Shown piece by piece: positions 18,405-26,664 of a stretch of DNA of 64,000 nucleotides. Within the stretch, counting starts at the first letter, position 1. Each line of letters starts with the position of its first letter. Source of the stretch: Haliscomenobacter hydrossis DSM 1100. GTDB taxonomy: Bacteria; Bacteroidota; Bacteroidia; Chitinophagales; Saprospiraceae. The stretch lies in the NCBI RefSeq assembly GCF_000212735.1, contig NC_015512.1, forward strand, positions 62,001 to 126,000, written 5' to 3'. Under the pieces are notes generated by a model. It searched no databases. It was not told where the DNA came from and worked only from the letters and a program-made list of their open reading frames with translations. Position numbers and translations under genes: made by a program.

Positions 18405-19484
18405 GTCGCGTTTCGAAAAGGAAACAGGCTCTTAGTGCACCTTCATTCTTCCATCATAGCGCCTTGTTTGTCGCGATTCGAAAAGGAAACAGGCTCTTGG
18501 TGCACCTATAATATTTTCAACCTTAAAAAACAATGTCGCGATTCGAAAAGGAAACAGGCTCTTGGTGCACCTTCTAAACTTGTATCACTATGGATCCATT
18601 AGAAGTCGCGATTCGAAGAGGAAACAGGCTCTTGGTGCACCTCTTCTTTGCACTCTTCAACTGCTTCAACGTCGCGATTCGAAAAGGAAACAGGCTCTTG
18701 GTGCACCTCATCTTTCGCTTTATTTTTGTCGATTGTCGCGATTCGATAAGGAAACAGGCTCTTGGTGCACCAAGTACATATTTAAAAACCTTTAAAAGTC
18801 GCGATTCGAAGAGGAAACAGGCTCTTGGTGCACCTTTTCTTAACCCCGGTTTGCAAGAGTGTCGCGATTCGAAGAGGAAACAGGCTCTTGGTGCACCATA
18901 TATTTCTTCTCTTTGTGTGTGTTTTGTCGCGATTCGATAAGGAAACAGGCTCTTGGTGCACCATTCTCTTAGCTTCTTCAGCTTATATGTCGCGATTCGA
19001 TAAGGAAACAGGCTCTTGGTGCACTTGTTTTAATGTGGGTGAATTGTTCATTTGTCGCGATTCGAAGAGGAAACAGGCTCTTGGTGCACCACCATGAAAA
19101 TAACTAAATATACCATGAAAGTCGCGATTCGAAGAGGAAACAGGCTCTTGGTGCACCTGTTATTTAATTTTTTTACAGTTTTTTTGTCGCGATTCGAAGA
19201 GGAAACAGGCTCTTGGTGCACCGACCTAATCGGCATTTCTTGTTTCAAAAAGTCGCGATTCGAAGAGGAAACAGGCTCTTGGTGCACCAAGGAGAGAGAA
19301 CAAGTCCACAGTCAAAAGTCGCGATTCGAAGAGGAAACAGGCTCTTGGTGCACCAACCTATTTTTATGAAATATTTGTTTGTCGCGATTCGAAGAGGAAA
19401 CAGGCTCTTGGTGCACCTGATATTCGTATATTATTTCATAACTTAATGTCGCGATTCGAAGAGGAAACAGGCTCTTGGTGCACC
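18405..19484 (-). CRISPR. CRISPR array 3: 17 repeats, 16 spacers
   Basis: Seventeen repeats of the same family have mixed variants: GAAAAGG at the left, GATAAGG in the middle, GAAGAGG towards the leader on the right. The first repeat is degenerate (GCGTTTCG, CTTAGTG). Spacers 18963-18988 and 19026-19053 are shared in the same order with array 1, and the second also with array 2. In arrays 1 and 2 these units are at or near the old end, but here eight older spacers precede them, so this array looks closest to the common ancestor. It lies beyond the 5' end of the cmr operon. Confidence 0.98.
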
Positions 19485-19575
19485 CTATATTTTTTCAATA
19501 AATTGAAAATCAATAGCTAATGGGCGAAATAATTCCAGGATCATTGTTATCACAAGCTCTTTACGAGGCAAAGTC
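19485..19575 (-). promoter_or_regulatory. CRISPR leader of array 3
   Basis: The first ~35 bases match the array 1 leader with only two changes, and the following AATTCCAGG and ATTGTTATCAC blocks match array 2. The TTTTTTCAA/TTGAAAA hairpin is kept. The leader is followed, about 110 bp further right, by a remnant of cas2. Confidence 0.78.
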
Positions 19576-19688
19576 GATGAGCAGAACAAAATGACCGTTG
19601 AAAAAATGTCAATGAACGATAGACATGCTAAAAGTAAACAAATTAGCTTGTCCAACAAAGCAATGGGCGTGATTTTTCAAAGAATCAG

Positions 19689-19724
19689 TTAGCCATCTTT
19701 GTCCAAAAGCAGCCGAGTGTCCAT
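19689..19724 (-). pseudogene. Remnant of the cas2 3' end beside array 3
   Basis: Read on the minus strand these 36 bases encode MDTRLLLDKDG and a stop, against MDTRLLLGKDRYLIL at the end of the intact Cas2. The nucleotide match to the cas2 3' end is about 80 percent, and its distance and orientation relative to the leader are as at array 1. The remnant ends exactly where the E2-like gene stops, marking the junction where the rest of cas2 was lost. Confidence 0.8.
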
Positions 19725-20395
19725 TAGAGGAGGGGGTCTGTATTTATTGAGTTTATCACTTGCAAATCGCTAAGTAACAAAGCAGGAGGATAACTTTTCA
19801 GGAAAATATACGCCTGGTTGTGGCAGTTTTTTGCTTTTTGGTTGCTGCCACAAAAGCAAGGTTCATTTCGGCTCAACTGTTTTTTTACAAGCGTATTGAT
19901 CCCTTTGACGATTGTAGCCATATTCTGGGTACGGAATAATTGCTGGTAAAATTCCAATACTCCTTCATCCCCATGTCCATATTCTCCTTGCGGAAAACTT
20001 GTGATCAGTTTTTTATTGATTGCGCTTTGCACAGCCAAAAAGGGTATAAGTACTTCCTCAAAGAACTTAAGCAAAGTGATTCCCCTCCTGCATATTCGAG
20101 CTTCCTCTGGTGGAACAGCTAAACACATGGATCCATCACTATTGATGTGTCGGTCACCCTCGCGAGGTATGGTCCCAGCAGTTTCATAAACTTTAGGAAA
20201 ATGCAAATTTGATTGGTCCGACAATTTAATCAAGAGTGAAAAGGAATCCAGGGCACCTAGCTCAGGGTTGTTTTTGTTAATAATATCAACCTTGCCTTTC
20301 AGTTGCCTTTTTCGAGCATCAAAAGTCAGGCCTCTGTATTCCTTCAGAAGCCTGACAATTTCTTTGGGTGTTTCGGGCATGATCATGAGCGACAC
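19724..20395 (-). CDS. E2-like ubiquitin-conjugating fold protein with C-terminal SEC-C motif (CBASS accessory)
   Basis: This 223-aa protein has an E2-like core: FPKVYETAGTIPRE, then HINSDGSMCL with candidate catalytic Cys91, as in prokaryotic E2 proteins. The C-terminus carries a SEC-C zinc motif, RNEPCFCGSNQKAKNCH (176-192). It overlaps the CD-NTase gene by 13 bp. In short type II CBASS a lone E2-like protein primes the CD-NTase by conjugation without E1 or JAB partners. The extra SEC-C motif could help substrate or protein binding. Starts at 20395, 20386 or 20380 are possible. The E2 assignment is by motif and context. Confidence 0.75.
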   Translation of the reverse strand: MSLMIMPETPKEIVRLLKEYRGLTFDARKRQLKGKVDIINKNNPELGALDSFSLLIKLSDQSNLHFPKVYETAGTIPREGDRHINSDGSMCLAVPPEEARICRRGITLLKFFEEVLIPFLAVQSAINKKLITSFPQGEYGHGDEGVLEFYQQLFRTQNMATIVKGINTLVKKQLSRNEPCFCGSNQKAKNCHNQAYIFLKSYPPALLLSDLQVINSINTDPLL

Positions 20396-21558
20396 CAGGG
20401 TTTAACGGTTGCTTTAGTAGCCATTGCAAGCAGCGCCTGGTTCTTTTGATCCTCCAGGGAAGGACTCGCCGGGAATATTTCCAAAGTCAAATTAATGGCC
20501 CGGTTGGCTATTTTGTCGCCAAAACTATTGTGAAGCAAAGCCCGAATGTCGGTGATGTTTTCAAAACTTAAGGCGGAGATAAAATCCTTTTTAGCTTGTA
20601 CAACCCACTTGTAGAAGTTTTCTTCTTGCTGAGGAAATTTGGCCCAGTCTGCGGCAAAATTTTCTATAGGGTTTACTGGATTTTCGATTACAGCCACACC
20701 ATTTATCCGACGGATATGTGCAGGCATCCGGTCAAGGATATTGCCGATAGCCGTGTATACATCCGCCTCTTCCGCATAGGCTCTGGCCGCAAGTGTGGTG
20801 ATGATGATGGAAATAGGGCGATGTTCCTTTCCTTCAAACATGATGTCTCGATGCCGCTTGAGGATTTGGACCGACCGTTGCAAAGGTGTTTTGACCTGGT
20901 GATCCTGAATCTCTTCCACCGAGGCACGCATTTCCAGTGCCATGGCTTTCCGGCGCGCTTCAAACTGCGTTTTCATGCGACTCATGAACCACTCTGCATA
21001 ACCAGTTGGGTTAGACTTTGGCCAATCGTTGCTGTACTTTTTGTACGTTTCGGAAAGTTGGTCGGTGATGTGCAATGCATGAACGGTCCAATGAGGATTG
21101 ATTTGCGGCAACTCCTGCAATGCGTTGATATCCGCAATAGCTGGTAGGATATCCATATGAAACCGGGTAGCATCGGCATAATTCAAAGTCCAGCAGAAGC
21201 GATATTCCTCATCTAGCATGTTGCGGTAGCGGTCACTCTCCTTGAGTCGATCACCGATCATTTGTTTTAGCTCATACTGGGTAAAATCAGCGGTGGTGCC
21301 TTCCACCTTACAAACCAAATCCACGTCATACTGATCCTCGTCGGATAGGGGTCGAACGACTGTACCTAAACGCATAGACCCCTGCGGGAAAATTGCGGGA
21401 TTGAGGTGAGCGAGTGCCGAACCATCGGCTCCTAAATAAGCGCCTACTGCTTCATAATGAGCCTTGGCTTCTGCAAATTGGGTAGGCGTAATGTCTAGAG
21501 CCTCTGCCAAGCGCTCCAAAAGATAGTTCAACTGAACCCTGTTTTCAACTTTAATCAT
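20383..21558 (-). CDS. CD-NTase (cGAS/DncV-like nucleotidyltransferase) of CBASS
   Basis: This 391-aa protein has the SMODS-type active site: FPQGSMRLGT with Gly60-Ser61, DQYDVDLVC with Asp78 and Asp80, and a third acidic residue in FHMDILPA (Asp136). Such enzymes make cyclic oligonucleotides upon phage infection to switch on a downstream effector. It is followed by the E2-like gene and preceded by what remains of an HNH effector, so the usual receiver seems missing. The start overlaps the HNH remnant by 8 bp. The product nucleotide cannot be told from sequence. Confidence 0.93.
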   Translation of the reverse strand: MIKVENRVQLNYLLERLAEALDITPTQFAEAKAHYEAVGAYLGADGSALAHLNPAIFPQGSMRLGTVVRPLSDEDQYDVDLVCKVEGTTADFTQYELKQMIGDRLKESDRYRNMLDEEYRFCWTLNYADATRFHMDILPAIADINALQELPQINPHWTVHALHITDQLSETYKKYSNDWPKSNPTGYAEWFMSRMKTQFEARRKAMALEMRASVEEIQDHQVKTPLQRSVQILKRHRDIMFEGKEHRPISIIITTLAARAYAEEADVYTAIGNILDRMPAHIRRINGVAVIENPVNPIENFAADWAKFPQQEENFYKWVVQAKKDFISALSFENITDIRALLHNSFGDKIANRAINLTLEIFPASPSLEDQKNQALLAMATKATVKPWCRS

Positions 21559-21850
21559 TGCTAGCTATGGTTTGTAAAAAAATTCGTCGCGTTGGACGTT
21601 TTGATCTCGAATCGTCAGGAGTGTTGTGATTTAGGTGGGTTGGTAGAAAGGCTACTAATGTCCTTGTGATTTTGGGTCTATTACATGCGATATGGGCGTG
21701 GTAGGCGATGATAAACTCAATTATGGTTTCTCCAACCAGCCATAAAGGCTTATGGCAGCCATCATATTGACATCTGCCTGCTGCTTTTGCCCAGCGCAAA
21801 AAATTAACCTGCGCTGGAATTGGTTTTCGTTTTAAATTCTCCATAATCAA
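21551..21850 (-). pseudogene. Truncated HNH effector (Cap5-like), SAVED domain lost
   Basis: The 99 codons begin KRKPIPAQVNFLRWAKAAGR and CQYDGCHKPLWLV, as in the N-terminal HNH domain of HNH-SAVED CBASS effectors. After about residue 60 the similarity fades; an alternative frame gives VIDPKSQGH and then stops, as expected for a frameshifted HNH core. No SAVED ligand-binding domain remains before the CD-NTase. The frame is nevertheless open up to the next start, so a short protein may still be made. Confidence 0.65.
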
Positions 21851-22199
21851 TCTGCACTAAACAAATAATTTCAATGCAAATTGTTCTGAATTCGGCATAA
21901 AAGCAAAACAAATTTGTGGAAAAAGACTAACACTTTATCCACAGGAGAATAAAAAATATTTGACTTTTTCTGTAATTATACAGGTCTGTTGATAAAGCGC
22001 CTTAGGAAAGTAACAATCTAACATGCTTTAAAAAATCAAGTACACTTATCAACTAAGCTTTCGTCCGGTTTAAAATGATTTTTTGAAAATGTTTGCAAAT
22101 TCAAACTCTCAACGTAATTTTGTAAACGAAATCAAAACCCATTCTAAAATGGGGCACAGCATCAATGAAATAAGCATTTGAAGTCAAACGCAAGCTACC
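21851..22199. other. 349-bp AT-rich spacer between CBASS remnant and next genes
   Basis: No gene is seen. It must hold the divergent promoters for the CBASS genes (minus) and the gene at 22200 (plus). A short inverted repeat, TGTGGA (21915-21920) and TCCACA (21938-21943), could be a regulator site or a weak hairpin. Confidence 0.4.
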
Positions 22200-22553
22200 A
22201 TGAGAACAAGAGAAAAGTTAATTCAGCTGTTCATGTATGAGCCACGCGGTGCAAACAATGATGTTTATTTGCTGTCTTATGAGTGGCGAAAACAAGCCTA
22301 TAAGGAAGACAAGCCCATACTGGACGAATTGATAAAGGAAGGATTGGTAACTGTTGTTGAGAAAAACACAAAAACAATTCTTTTTCGATATCAACCACCA
22401 AAGCAAGGTGGGAAAAGAAAAGGAGCAGGTCGCGCTCCAAAGTTTAAGGAAGCAACCACTACTTTTTCATGTCGAGTGCCTGTATCAAAAAAACAAGAGC
22501 TAAGGGATTATGTCAACGCTAAGCTGCTGGAGTGGTCGCAAGGTAGCGAATGA
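22200..22553 (+). CDS. Small basic hypothetical protein
   Basis: This 117-aa protein has no firm family. The N-terminal half looks like a compact helical winged-helix-like domain (EKLIQLFMYEPRG ... LDELIKEGLV). A basic linker GGKRKGAGRAPKF leads into a strand-helix-helix tail (FSCRVPVSKKQELRDYVNAK) resembling ribbon-helix-helix DNA-binding domains found with GRP-type linkers. It may be a plasmid- or element-borne regulator; this is inference only. Confidence 0.55.
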   Translation: MRTREKLIQLFMYEPRGANNDVYLLSYEWRKQAYKEDKPILDELIKEGLVTVVEKNTKTILFRYQPPKQGGKRKGAGRAPKFKEATTTFSCRVPVSKKQELRDYVNAKLLEWSQGSE

Positions 22554-22596
22554 CGGATTGATTCAATTTAATCTTAAATCGAAAAACACACCAAAA

Positions 22597-22845
22597 ATGG
22601 AAGATCAAAAGGAAATTTCACCCTACATCGTGGAAATGATTGTCGAGTGCATCCGCCGCGAACAAAGCCGGGTAACTTTGGAAGAAAGCAAAAAACAAGC
22701 AGTCATGCTGGTAACTATGGCCGAACAAACTGAGGACTGGCGAAAGCTGACTGAGCAGGAGCAAAATGCATTCATTGAAGATGCCTATGCATTATATAAC
22801 CTGAAAAAAGAGTTTGAACTCTATTTAGGGCCGCTTGAACAATAG
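22597..22845 (+). CDS. Small acidic hypothetical protein
   Basis: Start is taken at ATG 22597 (MEDQKEISPYIVEM), giving 82 aa. The frame continues upstream, but there it overlaps the preceding gene. The protein is helical and charged, with no recognised motif, and it follows the preceding gene by 43 bp, so both may be one transcript. Its stop is immediately followed by a recombinase remnant. Confidence 0.5.
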   Translation: MEDQKEISPYIVEMIVECIRREQSRVTLEESKKQAVMLVTMAEQTEDWRKLTEQEQNAFIEDAYALYNLKKEFELYLGPLEQ

Positions 22846-22976
22846 GGGCGAGGAATCCTTATTGATCGAACCAAAGCCGGGTTAAGTGCTGCTCGTGACA
22901 GAGGCCGGGTAGGTGGCCGCCCCAAAGGGCTTTCTCAAAAGCCCCGGACAAGGCGATCATTACAGCTGTGCTCTAA
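22846..22976 (+). pseudogene. Remnant of a serine recombinase (invertase/resolvase) C-terminus
   Basis: Translation gives RTKAGLSAARDRGRVGGRPK followed by GLSQK, the conserved linker of Hin/Pin-type serine recombinases. A one-base shift then gives APDKAIITAVL and a stop, the expected continuation. No catalytic domain is present, so this is a scar of a past mobile element. Confidence 0.75.
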
Positions 22977-22983
22977 ACATGAT

Positions 22984-23853
22984 CTACTCCACAATCTCCT
23001 CTTTTGATTCCCCATCGAGTAATTTTTGTTTCTGTTTCGCCTCGGCAATTTGCGCTTTGAAATTCCTCGCGGAGACGACCTTTTTACCCGTTTTTTCTTC
23101 ATAAGTGGCCAATGCAGCGCCAGCTGCGGTGCCCCCATCAATAGCCGCTTCTTTATTTTCCTCAAAACCCAAGGCATCTCTATCGACAGCTTCCTGTCTG
23201 GTTGTTTCCTCGCCGAGCATGGTAAAGATCAATTCCAGCGGATTCATGTGGTCCCGCAGGTTTTCATTCTTCAGCCCTTTAACTTTTTTATGTTCACTGG
23301 GAGCCAAGCCAAAAGTAGCTTTAGCGATTTCTGCCGTAAGGATAGAAAATTCCAGGCCTTCTTTAACCCCTCTGTCTTTCCACTCGTCGGTAAGTCTTCC
23401 TCTGGTATCAATCGACTTTAAGCGGGTATCAATCCAGGCCTCATCATAGCCGAGATCCCGGTAGTATTGGCGGGCGCGTTCAGCGGCCAATTCCGGGTTT
23501 TCTATTTCCTGGATGCGCTCGTAGCCAACTTTGGCCAGCCATTGTTTGAAAGGTTCGGCTTTGGGGGAAGGGATGGACTGGATGATGCGGAATAAAGTCT
23601 CCGTATTGGCGCAGTCGGTAACCCGCATTTTACCGTCCGCCGCCTTTAATTTCAAACCGTTACATTTTGTAACGGTTTGGTTGGAACCTTCATCAAGTAA
23701 GCGTTTTTTGAGCACCCGCCAATAAACGGAAGGATTTGAGCTTTCTGTGAGCACCTCGATAACATCCACCACAGCAAACCACCATTCCTCATTGTGCCAA
23801 ACCCGGCGAACTTGTTTGGACTCAAAAACTACGATTTTATCCTTTGGTTCCAT
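22984..23853 (-). CDS. BRO-N domain protein
   Basis: This 289-aa protein has an N-terminal BRO-N-like domain (KIVVFESKQVRRVWHNEEWW ... FAVVDVIEVLT) as in phage and mobile-element antirepressor-type proteins. The C-terminal half is a charged helical region ending in a Lys/Glu-rich tail. BRO-N proteins bind DNA and often sit in phage or conjugative elements. Its first codons and upstream 20 bp are duplicated at 24343-24372, next to the methyltransferase gene. The role here is unknown. Confidence 0.75.
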   Translation of the reverse strand: MEPKDKIVVFESKQVRRVWHNEEWWFAVVDVIEVLTESSNPSVYWRVLKKRLLDEGSNQTVTKCNGLKLKAADGKMRVTDCANTETLFRIIQSIPSPKAEPFKQWLAKVGYERIQEIENPELAAERARQYYRDLGYDEAWIDTRLKSIDTRGRLTDEWKDRGVKEGLEFSILTAEIAKATFGLAPSEHKKVKGLKNENLRDHMNPLELIFTMLGEETTRQEAVDRDALGFEENKEAAIDGGTAAGAALATYEEKTGKKVVSARNFKAQIAEAKQKQKLLDGESKEEIVE

Positions 23854-24369
23854 AAGTTGTATTTTATGCTACAAAATAAGGATTTTATTTTTTAATTAAA
23901 ACAAAAAAGATAAAAAAATACTCATTTAACAGCAAGTTATTGAGTAACAAAAAATCCAGAAATCCAGGCGTGAAACTGCGGTGTGTTTTCCACATTTCGG
24001 GAGCAGGTCTCCCCAACCCTATGTCTTTAGTTCATTGATTACATTGACTCCATTGAGCGGCATTTTTTTACCGCAGAGGAAAAGAGTACCCGCCGAGTTT
24101 CGCGGAGTTTAGGCCACCTGCGGTGGAAAAGAGGACACGGAGGCCGCCTTTGGACAGAGGTTTCGGATATGTTGAAGCACTTGTTTCGTTCGCTAAGGTT
24201 GGCAATGCCGCACTGCCCATGAAGCCCATGATCTTTTCCGTAATCTCTTCTTTTGCTTCCCTCCAGTTGTGTCAACAGAAAGGGTGTACAAATTGTACCC
24301 CCTTTGAAAAATTCGGGGGTTTAGGCTTCTCGTTTCCTTGATCTTTGGTTCCATAAGCCGTATTTTATG
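23854..24369. repeat. Non-coding remnants: dispersed GC-rich repeat and duplicated BRO gene start
   Basis: There is no intact gene. About 24070-24130 is a GC-rich repeat ending GGCCACCTGCGGTGG that recurs near 34500. The 30 bp at 24343-24372 repeat, with two mismatches, the start region of the BRO-N gene (23842-23871), including its first codons, so a second BRO-like gene was probably deleted here. Confidence 0.6.
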
Positions 24370-25806
24370 CTAAACAAACTCCTCGCTCAACCACCCCTTC
24401 TTTCCCCACACAAAACGATTCAACTCCCGGTGCAAGTCCACATCTTTAAAGACCAGGTGCAACGTCCCCTTTTTAAAATACCGCATGTTGAAAAAAGCAC
24501 TCTCCGCCTCCCGGCAAGTATCATCCTTGAACGCCTCGCGCAAAGCATCGACGATGCTCAGAATCTCCTCCAGTCGCTGGCCGGTCAACATACAAAGCGC
24601 CTTATCCACGTCGGTGAGCCACACATCTCGGCGGTGGTAGGACAAACTAAAAGACTGGTTGTACTTAGAACATTCCACAAAACCCGGTAAAATCACTTTG
24701 CGGCGAACCTCGTACTTATCGTTGGTTTTCCAGCCCTCGCGGTACACCCGATTGTCGGCGCTGTAGCGGCACATCGTATCAAATACATCCAGCACACATT
24801 GTTCCAGGATAGACTTTTGGTTACAGATCAGCAGCTCCAGCAAGGCCCGAATGTTCTCTTCCGAAAACACCTTTTGTCCCTGCAACTGGCGATGTTTTAC
24901 AAAGTTCTCCTGCATCCGGGCCGTCAGCACCTTTTGAAACTGGGTCTGTTGGAAAAGGCTCTGCCAAGCCAGGTCGGTTAGGGCCAAATTAAACTCCGTC
25001 ACTTTCAGCGCCGGAATCCGCTCCTTGAGTGCCGACTCGACCATGCTGGTCAACTTATACACACAATCCTGGAGCAGCGGCTGGATGTAGTAGCTCAGGC
25101 GCTCGTAACATTTCACCAGTTCCTGAAAAGCCGCCACAGCATTTTGTTGCCAACCCACCATATCGCGGATAAAGTCGGGGCACTCCAGGGCCATTCCCTG
25201 GCTACGCTCCGAAAACCAGGTCTGGAGGTCGTACACCGGAACTTGCACCTGTTGCTTCAGTCCCTCCATAAAATCAAAATGACAATCCACCTGGACCTTG
25301 CGCAAGTGAACCAAGGCAACATCGACGGGCGTTTGCCGTTCCGCATCTGCAAAAGCACGCGGGTAAAACAGCACCTGGCCACTATCGACAATGAGCTTGG
25401 TCAACAGTTGCCGTTCCTCAGAATAAGGATTGCGGATGGTCTCCGCGTTCAGCAAGCAAAGGATTTCCCCTTCACTAATGATGTTCCAGGCATGCAACAA
25501 ATGCTGCACCCCCTGGGAAAAAGGCGGGTTCATCACCACCAGGTCGAAGTAGTACCCTTGTGCCGTAAAGCTGAGAAAATCATCGTTGAGGATGGTCACT
25601 CCCTTGCCATTGAGGATCATTTGCAATTCTGGATCGATCTCGCAGCAATAAATCCGGGGTCGGTGCATTTTGGAGCGAATCACCTCGATGATGTCTCCTT
25701 TGCCCGCGCTGGGTTCGAGGATCGAGTGAACGGAGCGCAAGTTCACCAGGGACAACATTTCCTCGGTCAACCATGCTGGAGTTGGGAAAAATTCAGCGTT
25801 GAACAT
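24370..25806 (-). CDS. DNA adenine methyltransferase-like protein with long C-terminal helical domain
   Basis: In this 478-aa protein, motif I is EPSAGKGDII (31-40), an acidic loop CCEIDPE follows, and the catalytic NPPF tetrad is at 93-96, as in N6-adenine methyltransferases. The first residues FFPTPAWLTEEML are typical of element-borne methylases that bind DNA near PTP. The C-terminal half is an unassigned helical domain of the kind attached to such methylases in Bacteroidota elements. No restriction endonuclease is adjacent, so it is probably an orphan methylase protecting or marking a mobile element. Confidence 0.83.
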   Translation of the reverse strand: MFNAEFFPTPAWLTEEMLSLVNLRSVHSILEPSAGKGDIIEVIRSKMHRPRIYCCEIDPELQMILNGKGVTILNDDFLSFTAQGYYFDLVVMNPPFSQGVQHLLHAWNIISEGEILCLLNAETIRNPYSEERQLLTKLIVDSGQVLFYPRAFADAERQTPVDVALVHLRKVQVDCHFDFMEGLKQQVQVPVYDLQTWFSERSQGMALECPDFIRDMVGWQQNAVAAFQELVKCYERLSYYIQPLLQDCVYKLTSMVESALKERIPALKVTEFNLALTDLAWQSLFQQTQFQKVLTARMQENFVKHRQLQGQKVFSEENIRALLELLICNQKSILEQCVLDVFDTMCRYSADNRVYREGWKTNDKYEVRRKVILPGFVECSKYNQSFSLSYHRRDVWLTDVDKALCMLTGQRLEEILSIVDALREAFKDDTCREAESAFFNMRYFKKGTLHLVFKDVDLHRELNRFVWGKKGWLSEEFV

Positions 25807-25879
25807 GTGGAATGAATTGGGTAAAAAAATGGGTTAAGTGGGTCTCCCCCACCCGCTGCCTTGGGGGCTTTTAGTAACA

Positions 25880-25958
25880 TTTTTCACCACAGATTCGCGC
25901 GGATTCACACAGATTTCTTCCTAATCCGTGCGAATCCGCGCGAATCTGTGGTGAAAAA
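25880..25958. repeat. Perfect 27-bp palindromic element
   Basis: Two perfectly complementary 27-nt arms (25880-25906 and 25932-25958), reading TTTTTCACCACAGATTCGCG at the left end, enclose a 25-nt loop. It sits between the methyltransferase start and the end of the next gene on the same strand. A relative with the same CAGAT/CGCAGATT design is at 34088-34161. It could end transcription in both directions or be a mobile palindrome. Confidence 0.85.
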
Positions 25959-25970
25959 ATATTCACTACA

Positions 25971-26616
25971 TCAAGCCGCTGAAGACAAGCTCACCGGTGT
26001 CTCAGCGGTGCCCACCTGGTTGCAAACCTCCACCGGTGGATTGAAATTATAGCTCAGGATGGGTTCCGCGTCGCCGGTGAGGGTATCCTCGCGCCAAAGC
26101 GGCATGCCCTTAAAAACTGCCTCTTGGGTAGCGATTGCCTCGGCGCTCAGGCGTTTGAAGCTGAACTCCGCGATAAAAAAGCGGCTGTTGTTGGCCTCGG
26201 GTGCCTTGCTGGTCCGCTCGGCGGGGGTGATGGTCAACTCAATTTGGCAGAGGTTGACCTTTTCATAAAAAATCTCCTCGTTGAGGTCCATCAGGTTGTC
26301 GACGCTGTAGCCGTGCAGCAGCAGGTTACAGACCTGGTTCCCTGATTGAGGAAAAGAATTCCGCCCAACGCTTGGTACTTTGGCCCAAGATACTATCGCG
26401 AAAAATCCGGAAAGCAACGGGAATAAGGGTTAAAGATTCCTTGGGTTTGGTGATGGGGGTCTCCCCTTTCAGGTTGAACATGCCCCGGTTGGCATCGAAG
26501 CGGTACTGGCGGGGGCGACCGGGCAGGTAAGCGATTGGCGCGATCTCCGCAGTTTCAGCGTTGAGTAATTGAGCAATACCTGTCGAAGGTAACGGCAATA
26601 ACGTTGCTGTTTTCAT
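25971..26616 (-). pseudogene. Frameshifted hypothetical element gene
   Basis: Two overlapping frames, 26616-26326 (MKTATLLPLPSTG ...) and 26417-25971 (... GNQVCNLLLHGYSV), look like one protein split by a shift. The first frame runs to AEFFSSIREPGL, the second continues as SFPQSGNQVCNLL. The shift falls at the run of four T (minus strand) at 26352-26355; removing one T gives a continuous AEFFPQSGNQ reading of about 210 residues. The family is unknown. It may be a true mutation, a programmed slip, or a sequencing error. Confidence 0.6.
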
Positions 26617-26664
26617 TGTTTTAGGTTTTTATAAATGAGAAAATATAGACTGAGTAAAAGAAAA

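Noticed and set aside
25144-25815. Long plus-strand frame opposite the methyltransferase (223 codons)
   Set aside because: Antisense to a gene with clear methylase motifs, and no own domain.
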